Below are positions 6,264 through 10,858 of a DNA stretch of 10,858 bases, one piece after another. How positions within the stretch are numbered: the stretch's first letter is position 1; each line of letters starts with the position of its first letter. The notes under the pieces are model-generated. The model was not told the DNA's origin and did not search any database. It saw only the letters and a program-made list of their open reading frames with translations. The stretch comes from Bog-756 sp963977795 (GTDB lineage Bacteria; Actinomycetota; Acidimicrobiia; Acidimicrobiales; RAAP-2): assembly GCA_963977795.1 (NCBI GenBank), contig CAXBRB010000081.1, positions 1 through 10,858 on the forward strand. Reading direction: 5' to 3'. A program made the translations under genes and the position numbers.

Positions 6264-8059
6264 CCGATGTTCAGGGCGCGCACCAGGTAGTAGGTGGCCG
6301 GGAGGACGAAGATCAGGGCGTCGACCCGGTCCAGCACGCCGCCGTGGCCGGGGAGCAACGTTCCCATGTCCTTCAGGCGGAGGTCCCGCTTGAGGAGCGA
6401 CTCGCTGAGGTCACCCAGCGGTGCCACCACGGCCACCACCACACCCAGGAGTGCGGCGTTCGACGGCGACCACGGCGAGATGACCCCGACCACGATCGTC
6501 GACACCAGGATCGAGGCCAGGGCACCGCCGGCCAGGCCCTCCCAGGTCTTGTTGGGGCTCACCGTCGGAGAGAGCGGGTGGTCCCCGACCCAGCGGCCGA
6601 TGACCAGCGCGCCCACGTCGTTGGCCACCGTGGCGATGATGGCGCCGAGGAGGAAGGCGATCCCGTGCCGGTCGGGGAACGTCGACGGGGAGAGCAGGAG
6701 CCCGGCGAAGGAGCCGAAGAGCCCCACCCAGCCGACCACCAGGAGGGTGGCCGCGGTCCCGGCCACCGGCGAGCCGCGCTCGACACCGAAGAGGAACCAG
6801 AAGAGGGTGAAGGCCACGATGAGCACCATGACCAGGGGCAGGGCGGCGATGCCCTTGGTGTAGGCGCCGACCATCAGGGTGACGGTCCCCACCAGGCCGA
6901 GCAGCGTCGCCGGGCGCCAGCCGGCCCGCCGCAGCACCGCGAAGACCTCCCCGGCCGCACAGGTGACCACCACCAGGGCCAGGAGGAGGGCGGTCACCGT
7001 CCCCAGCTTGAAGGCCACCAGGGCCACCAGCCCGACGGCCACGCCGGTCCCGATCCGCAGACCGGTCGAGCTCGGGGCCTCGGGCCGCTCGCGGCCCGGC
7101 TCGGCTGACGGAGCCGGCGGATGGCCCCCGGTGGCCTCGGGCACATGGTTGCTCGAGGAGCGCAGTGGCCGGTCGGCCGACCGGCGGGCGAACCGGGCCC
7201 GCAGGCCCACCGGCTCGTCATACAGCTCGTCGCCGGCATCAGCCGAGCGGTCGGCCGCGGCCAGGGCGGCGACATCGGTGCGCCTGCGCCCGGCCCCGGG
7301 GACCTCAGCTACCGAGGCACCGGGCAGATCGTCGGCATCCACCGTGTCGGGCTCCTCCACCGGGCGCTTGGCCCGCAACGCCCCGGCCCGGAGGCTGGAC
7401 CGGCGGACGCGGCCCGAGCGGGCAGAACCCGTCGGCCGGTCACCGGCCTCAGCCACGTCGTCGAGCTGCCCGGCGGACACTGCGGCGACGCCGACTGCCG
7501 CAGCCAGACCGGCGTCCTCCGTGGGTCCCCCGGATCCCACCACCGGCACCGGTGCGGTGACCGGATCGGCGTCATCGGACGCCGAGGTGTCGCCGTCGAG
7601 GTCGAACTCCCACGGGCGGCGCTCCTCGTCGGGCTCTGCCGACTCGTCGAGCGCGCCGAGCGCCCCGTCCTCGTCGCCGAGCATGGCGGGCTCGAACCCC
7701 TCCTCGGCGGCCCGCCAGTCGGCATCGTCCTCCCGCCAGGTCGGTGCCTCGACGGCGGCCTCCCCGTCGGACTCGCCGTCACGGGCCAGCACGGCGGGGA
7801 CCTGGCCCGTGGGCGCCTCCGTCCAGTGGGGAAGCTCGGCGGCCACGGGCTCGGCGGGGCCGTCTGCGGTCTCCTCGGCAGCCGGGACGGCGACCTCGTC
7901 GGTGACGACAGCCTCCGTCACGACCGGGATCTCGGAGGTGATGTCGGCTGCCGTCTCGGCGCCGACGATGCGGACCCGGTCGGTGGCCGGTCCGACGGCC
8001 TCGGTCACCGGGGTCCCCCCGGTGGTCCCGTCTGCGAGGTGTTCAGGCCCGTTCTCCAC
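6260..8059 (-). CDS. cdsA: Phosphatidate cytidylyltransferase (CDP-diacylglycerol synthase) with long acidic N-terminal extension
   Basis: Makes CDP-diacylglycerol from phosphatidate and CTP, the precursor of phosphatidylglycerol, cardiolipin and phosphatidylinositol, in the cytoplasmic membrane. The 599-residue product is about twice the usual 260-310. Residues 1 to about 330 are low-complexity and rich in Ala, Glu, Asp, Pro, with tryptophan motifs PHWTEAPTGQVP (77-88), WREDDADW (108-115) and PWEFDLDGD (149-157); a more basic part follows (about 210-300). The catalytic part (about 333-599) has multiple hydrophobic helices, SPNKTWEG (501-508), and the family signature PLGDLSESLLKRDLRLKD (547-564) with GHGGVLDRVDAL (571-582). 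The extension is in frame from a GTG at 8059, preceded by GAGAGGA 10 bases upstream. No stop or composition break separates the parts, so it looks like one protein. The extension probably lies on the cytoplasmic side (inference). The stop overlaps dxr by four bases. Confidence 0.93.
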   Translation of the reverse strand: MENGPEHLADGTTGGTPVTEAVGPATDRVRIVGAETAADITSEIPVVTEAVVTDEVAVPAAEETADGPAEPVAAELPHWTEAPTGQVPAVLARDGESDGEAAVEAPTWREDDADWRAAEEGFEPAMLGDEDGALGALDESAEPDEERRPWEFDLDGDTSASDDADPVTAPVPVVGSGGPTEDAGLAAAVGVAAVSAGQLDDVAEAGDRPTGSARSGRVRRSSLRAGALRAKRPVEEPDTVDADDLPGASVAEVPGAGRRRTDVAALAAADRSADAGDELYDEPVGLRARFARRSADRPLRSSSNHVPEATGGHPPAPSAEPGRERPEAPSSTGLRIGTGVAVGLVALVAFKLGTVTALLLALVVVTCAAGEVFAVLRRAGWRPATLLGLVGTVTLMVGAYTKGIAALPLVMVLIVAFTLFWFLFGVERGSPVAGTAATLLVVGWVGLFGSFAGLLLSPSTFPDRHGIAFLLGAIIATVANDVGALVIGRWVGDHPLSPTVSPNKTWEGLAGGALASILVSTIVVGVISPWSPSNAALLGVVVAVVAPLGDLSESLLKRDLRLKDMGTLLPGHGGVLDRVDALIFVLPATYYLVRALNIG

Positions 8060-8114
8060 GTCGTGTACATCCTCTCCAGGGGAACGTGCACCCCCGTCAT
8101 CGTGGACCTGGTCG

Positions 8115-8140
8115 GCCCGGTGCGCCGGGCGGGCCCGGCG
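8115..8140. other. Overlapping GC-rich hairpins in the frr-cdsA gap
   Basis: Two inverted repeats share one arm: GCCCGG (8115-8120) with CCGGGC (8125-8130), and CGCCGGGC (8123-8130) with GCCCGGCG (8133-8140). They cannot form together. No T-run follows on either strand, so a standard terminator is not supported. The hairpins lie directly after the frr stop and may mark the mRNA 3' end or only reflect GC-rich sequence. Confidence 0.35.
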
Positions 8141-8144
8141 GTGC

Positions 8145-8714
8145 TCAGATCTCGAGGAGCTCCTGCTCCTTGTGGGCCAGGAGGCGGTCGATGGCGGCCA
8201 CGTGCTCCTGGGTGATCCGGTCGAGGTCCTTCTCGACGCGCTCGAGCTCGTCGGAGGAAAGCTCGCCGTCCTTCTGGAGCCCCTCGAGCTCGTGGCGGGC
8301 AGCGCGGCGCTGGTTGCGCACGGCCACCCGGCCCTCCTCGGCCTTGTGCTTCACCACCTTGACCAGCTCCTTGCGCCGCTCCTCGGTGGGAATCGGGAAG
8401 GTCAGGCGGATCACGGCACCGTCGTTGGACGGGGTGATCCCGAGGTCAGACCCCTGGATGGCCTTCTCGATGGCCCCGAGGGCCCCCTTGTCATAGGGGG
8501 AGATCACCAGCAGGCGCGCCTCGGGCACGGAGAAGCCGGCCAGCTGGCGCAGCTCGGTCTCGGCCCCGTAGTAGTCCACTCGGAGGTGCTCCACCAGGGC
8601 CGGAGCCGCCCGACCGGTCCGGATGGCACCGAACTCGGCCTGGGTGTGCTCCACGGTCTTCGTCATGTGCTCGTCGGCGTCGGCCACCACGAGCGCGATC
8701 ATGTCCTCGTCCAT
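8145..8714 (-). CDS. frr: Ribosome recycling factor (RRF)
   Basis: With EF-G, RRF splits post-termination 70S ribosomes. From ATG 8714 the product has 189 residues (family usual about 185). It carries the expected features: TKTVEHTQAEFGAIRTGRAA (18-37), VDYYGAETELRQLAGFSVPE (46-65), LVISPYDKGALGAIEKAI (69-86), DLGITPSNDGAVIRLTFP (90-107) and the long C-terminal helix TEERRKELVKVVKHKAEEGR (110-129). All the domain I and II motifs are present. The frame is open to a GTG at 8750, which would add 12 atypical residues; ATG 8702 would give 185 residues and is equally plausible. None has a clear ribosome binding site. pyrH ends 58 bases upstream, and the cdsA start is 85 bases downstream. Confidence 0.95.
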   Translation of the reverse strand: MDEDMIALVVADADEHMTKTVEHTQAEFGAIRTGRAAPALVEHLRVDYYGAETELRQLAGFSVPEARLLVISPYDKGALGAIEKAIQGSDLGITPSNDGAVIRLTFPIPTEERRKELVKVVKHKAEEGRVAVRNQRRAARHELEGLQKDGELSSDELERVEKDLDRITQEHVAAIDRLLAHKEQELLEI

Positions 8715-8772
8715 CAGCCGACCAGCGTAGTCAGCCCCGGACGGGTGCACCGGAGGCGGTGCCGGGCCACGG

Positions 8773-9492
8773 TCATCGGACCAGGGTGCCGATGGACTCG
8801 CCGCCGAGGGCCCGGCGGATGTTGCCCGGGGCCATCACGTCGAAGACGCGGATGGGCAGGCCGTTGTCCATGCAGAAGGTGATGGCCGTGAGGTCCATGA
8901 CCCGGAGGTCCTGGGCCACGACCTCGCGGAAGGAGACCTCGTCGTAGCGGGTCGCAGTCGGGTCGACCCGGGGATCGGCCGAGTAGACCCCGTCCACGCC
9001 GCCATGGGTGCCCTTGAAGAGGATGGAGGCCTCGATCTCGGCGGCCCGCAGCGCCGCCGAGGTGTCGGTGGTGAAGTACGGGTTGCCCATGCCGGCGGCG
9101 AAGACCACCACCCGGCCCTTCTCCAGATGCCGGATGGCCCGACGCCGGATGTAGGGCTCAGCCACCTCGGCCATCTGGACCGCCGAGAGGACCCGGGTCG
9201 CCTGCCCCTGGTGCTCGAGGGCGTCCTGGAGGGCCAGGGCGTTGATCACCGTGCCCAGCATGCCCATGGTGTCCGACGTGGCCCGGTCCATGCCGGCGCC
9301 GGCGCCGGTGGTGCCCCGCCAGATGTTCCCGCCCCCGACCATGACGGCCAGCTCGAGGTCGAGCTCGTCCCGGGTCCTGGCGATCTCCCCGGCCAGCTGC
9401 TCGACGGCGGCGGCGTCGATGGTCTCCTCCGAGGACGACGAGGCCAGGGCCTCGCCGCTGAGCTTGAGGATGAACCGGCGGGGTCGGGGCAC
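8773..9492 (-). CDS. pyrH: UMP kinase
   Basis: Phosphorylates UMP to UDP with ATP, the entry to UTP and CTP synthesis; the bacterial enzyme is a hexamer of the amino-acid kinase fold regulated by GTP and UTP. The 239-residue product has the nucleotide-binding start FILKLSGEAL (7-16), the glycine loop VGGGNIWRG (52-60), MDRATSDTMGMLGTVINALA (68-87), the phosphate-binding AAGMGNPYFTTDTSAALRAA (132-151) and KGTHGGVDGVYSADPR (160-175). Length and motifs are complete. The start is a GTG at 9492, the only sensible start since a TAG lies a few codons upstream in frame. It lies 7 bases after the tsf stop with no good ribosome binding site, suggesting translation coupled to tsf. UTP supply links it to CTP use by CdsA downstream. 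Confidence 0.96.
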   Translation of the reverse strand: MPRPRRFILKLSGEALASSSSEETIDAAAVEQLAGEIARTRDELDLELAVMVGGGNIWRGTTGAGAGMDRATSDTMGMLGTVINALALQDALEHQGQATRVLSAVQMAEVAEPYIRRRAIRHLEKGRVVVFAAGMGNPYFTTDTSAALRAAEIEASILFKGTHGGVDGVYSADPRVDPTATRYDEVSFREVVAQDLRVMDLTAITFCMDNGLPIRVFDVMAPGNIRRALGGESIGTLVR

Positions 9493-9499
9493 CGTGCCG

Positions 9500-10294
9500 T
9501 CAGTCGCCTACGACGACCTGGGCGAACTCCGTCACCGTGGCGTCACCGAGCAGCTTGGCGATCGTCTGCTTCTCGTCCTTGATGAACGCCTGGTCGAGGA
9601 GGACCCGCTCCTTGTACCAGCCGCCCAGGCGGCCCTCGACGACCTTCTCCAGGGCGGCGTCGGGCTTGCCCTCGTTGCGGGCGATCCGCTCCACCGTCTC
9701 GCGCTCGGCGGCCACCTCGTCGGCGGGCACGTCGTCGCGCCGGATGTACGACGGGCGGGCGAAGGCGATGTGGGCGGCGATGTCGTGGGCCACCTCCTCG
9801 GTCCCGCCCGACAGGGCCACGGCGACGGCGTTGACGCCCCGGCCGGCCTGGACGTGGAGGTAGGTGTCGGCCACGCCGCCCTCGGGGGCCTCGATGCGGA
9901 CGACCTGCCCGACCGAGATGTTCTCCTTCAGGCTGATCTTCATCGTGTCGAGGTCATCGGCACGCTCGGCGACGGCGTCCACGCCCTTGTCGGCCACCAG
10001 CTGGGCCAGCTCGTTCACGAAGGTCACGAACTCGGGCGACTTGGCCACGAAGTCCGTCTCGGAGCGGAGCTGGACGATCGAGACGGCCGAACCGGAGCGG
10101 CCGACGGCGACGGCACCCTCGGAGGCGTCCCGGTCGGCCCGCTTGGCCTGGCTGGCCAGACCCTGCTCGCGGAGCCAGGTCACGGCCTTGTCCATGTCGC
10201 CGGCGTTCTCCTCGAGGGCGCGCTTGGCATCGAGCATGCCGACGCCGGTCATCTGCCGCAGGGTCTGGACGTCCTTGGCGGTGTAGGCGGGCAT
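9500..10294 (-). CDS. tsf: Translation elongation factor Ts
   Basis: Guanine nucleotide exchange factor that regenerates EF-Tu-GTP. The 264-residue product begins with the UBA-like domain and signature TLRQMTGVGMLDAKRALEEN (11-30), then the core motif SETDFVAKSPEFVTFVNELA (78-97), which inserts at the EF-Tu nucleotide site, and ends with the second half of the dimerisation core (DQAFIKDEKQTIAKLL, 234-249). The ATG at 10294 is confirmed by AGGAGG seven bases upstream, inside the end of rpsB. A longer open frame continues upstream to 10501 but is the shadow of the rpsB tail and flanking DNA. The rpsB stop is only two bases before this start, the normal rpsB-tsf pairing. Confidence 0.97.
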   Translation of the reverse strand: MPAYTAKDVQTLRQMTGVGMLDAKRALEENAGDMDKAVTWLREQGLASQAKRADRDASEGAVAVGRSGSAVSIVQLRSETDFVAKSPEFVTFVNELAQLVADKGVDAVAERADDLDTMKISLKENISVGQVVRIEAPEGGVADTYLHVQAGRGVNAVAVALSGGTEEVAHDIAAHIAFARPSYIRRDDVPADEVAAERETVERIARNEGKPDAALEKVVEGRLGGWYKERVLLDQAFIKDEKQTIAKLLGDATVTEFAQVVVGD

Positions 10295-10301
10295 GATCAG
10301 G

Positions 10302-10307
10302 CCTCCT
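10302..10307 (-). promoter_or_regulatory. Ribosome binding site of tsf
   Basis: AGGAGG on the minus strand, 7 bases before the tsf ATG at 10294. It lies inside the last codons of rpsB and settles the tsf start. Confidence 0.85.
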
Positions 10308-10332
10308 CGGTGGTCGGGGCAGCGGTCTCCTC

Positions 10333-10407
10333 GGCGGCCGGAGCCTCGGCAGCAGGAGCCTCGGCGGCGGGAGCTTCCGCGGCAGGGGCCTCGGCGGCAG
10401 GGGTCTC
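10333..10407 (-). repeat. Five 15-bp tandem units coding E-A-P-A-A in the rpsB tail
   Basis: Five consecutive in-frame 15-base units encode E-T-P-A-A then four E-A-P-A-A. Synonymous codons differ between units (GCC, GCT, GCG; CCT, CCC, CCG), so the array is not a fresh slippage product; the peptide pattern is kept while the DNA diverges. Such arrays can vary in copy number between strains. Confidence 0.8.
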
Positions 10408-10428
10408 GGCGCGGCGCTCGCCGTGCTG

Positions 10429-10858
10429 AAAACAAAATGAGGATCAGACCAATGCAACCGACTGGCGGCACGCGCGCACTGAGAGATCGCGCCAGCGCCA
10501 ATATTTCACCGGGCGCGGGCGCTCACGATTCTGCGCCGTAGAGGGAGGGCGCCGTTTCAATCCCGACGCCGCCACCAAATAACAATGCTGTTCCATGCCG
10601 ACCGGCTGGCCAGTCGCATTCCGCCCGTCCGCCCGTGCGCCCGTCCGCCAGAAGAGCCGGTGCGCTGCATTCGCTCTATTCGCCCGTTCGTCTTGGTCGC
10701 CTTGGCCGTCGCCGTTTGCTTTGGTTGTTGGTTCTCTTGCCCGTCTCGTCACCACCACCGCTGGACAAGCGCGCGCGCGCCATGAACCTGCCACTGGCGA
10801 AAACCGACCGGCCGGCATCGTCGTCGGGCGTGTGCCGTTCGTAAAGTGCGCCGCTCTC
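10429..10858. other. No recognisable gene; sequence unlike the rest of the window, probable foreign contig end
   Basis: These 430 bases should hold the rpsB body but do not. Hand counts on four 60-base lines give 150 G+C of 240 (about 62%), clearly below the rest. Features seen: an AT-rich stretch 10428-10440; 8-bp tandem units CCGCCCGT, CCGCCCGT, GCGCCCGT at 10621-10644; (GC)6 at 10769-10780; T/G-rich bases around 10710-10740. The longest minus-strand frame (10444-10818) gives 124 residues with no family resemblance and biased composition; plus-strand frames are short and also unconvincing. No tRNA, terminal inverted repeat or transposase fragment is visible. On the minus strand the junction side ends in TTTTGTTTTCAG, like a spliceosomal acceptor, so a eukaryotic origin is possible. 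Confidence 0.6.
10621..10644. repeat. Short 8-bp tandem repeat in the foreign end
   Basis: Three adjacent units CCGCCCGT, CCGCCCGT, GCGCCCGT, followed by a partial CCGCC. A related TCGCCCGTTCG occurs at about 10679-10689. No function is evident; it adds to the contrast with the neighbouring operon, where no such intergenic repeat occurs. Confidence 0.6.

Larger units (their letters stand above)
10297..10428 (-). pseudogene. rpsB: 3' tail of ribosomal protein S2 gene; body missing (truncated at a junction)
   Basis: Directly before tsf, a frame ends with TGA at 10297-10299 and reads HGERRAETPAAEAPAAEAPA, four more residues, a last E-A-P-A-A unit, then EETAAPTTEEA. An acidic Ala/Pro tail after the S2 fold is common in actinobacterial S2 proteins, and rpsB nearly always precedes tsf, so the identity rests on context and composition. 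The roughly 230-residue S2 core is absent: going upstream, the frame enters AT-richer DNA at about 10428 and hits an in-frame TGA at 10444-10446, and no S2-like sequence appears in other frames to the window end. S2 is essential, so the intact gene must exist elsewhere in the genome; a chimeric assembly end is likelier than a true deletion. The exact left limit is uncertain by several codons. Confidence 0.7.

Noticed and set aside
6879..8882. Plus-strand open frame of 667 codons opposite cdsA and frr
   Set aside because: Ser/Thr/Ala/Arg low-complexity translation, the reverse of the acidic CdsA extension; no motif and no ribosome binding site.
9484..9500. Inverted repeat GGCACCGTGCC covering the pyrH GTG
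   Set aside because: Only 5-bp arms around one base; too short to claim start-codon sequestration.
10444..10818. Minus-strand frame of 124 residues in the right end, tested as the missing S2 body
   Set aside because: No S2 motif, Arg/Ala-rich mixed composition, no ribosome binding site, and it ends before the rpsB tail in the same frame. Not a supported gene.
10429..10858. Insertion sequence disrupting rpsB
   Set aside because: No terminal inverted repeats, target duplication or transposase fragment are visible in the part within the window; the far end is not included, so an element running beyond the edge cannot be fully excluded.

Overview
The window is a run of bacterial housekeeping genes, all read from the minus strand. 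DNA is about 70% G+C, and the reading frames have the strong third-position G/C bias that leaves long spurious antisense frames open. In transcription order (high to low coordinates) the genes are: 3' tail of rpsB, tsf, pyrH, frr, cdsA, dxr, rseP (site-2 protease), ispG, proS, and the start of rimP. Gene order, G+C content, GTG starts, GTGA overlaps and the long acidic extension on CdsA suggest a high-GC actinobacterium. Class Acidimicrobiia or a close uncultured relative is my best guess, but that is inference, not proof.

Layout. At the right end (10429-10858) about 430 bases look foreign: lower G+C by hand count (about 62%), no recognisable gene, and short CG-rich tandem repeats. The body of rpsB should be there; only its Ala/Glu/Pro-rich tail remains (10297 to about 10428). 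From 10294 down to 8145 lie the translation and nucleotide genes tsf (elongation factor Ts), pyrH (UMP kinase) and frr (ribosome recycling factor). From 8059 to 3703 come three envelope and isoprenoid genes joined by two 4-base GTGA overlaps: cdsA (CDP-diacylglycerol synthase), dxr (MEP pathway step 2) and rseP (intramembrane protease). A 117-base gap containing an 18-bp repeat precedes ispG (a late MEP pathway enzyme), then proS (prolyl-tRNA synthetase). A 230-base gap (340-569) holds a promoter, a palindrome and a hairpin with a T-tract before rimP, which runs off the left edge.

How the genes work together. The cluster couples protein synthesis (S2, EF-Ts, RRF, ProRS, RimP) with UMP supply, phospholipid precursor synthesis (CdsA) and isoprenoid precursor synthesis (Dxr, IspG). 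This is a widely conserved bacterial neighbourhood. uppS, which sits between frr and cdsA in many other phyla, is absent from that spot here.

I found no convincing new multi-gene system. The observations most worth a second look are the abrupt loss of the rpsB body at about 10428 (most likely a chimeric contig end), the possible attenuator in the rimP leader, the in-frame hexapeptide repeat just past the rseP stop codon, and the roughly 330-residue disordered extension of CdsA.
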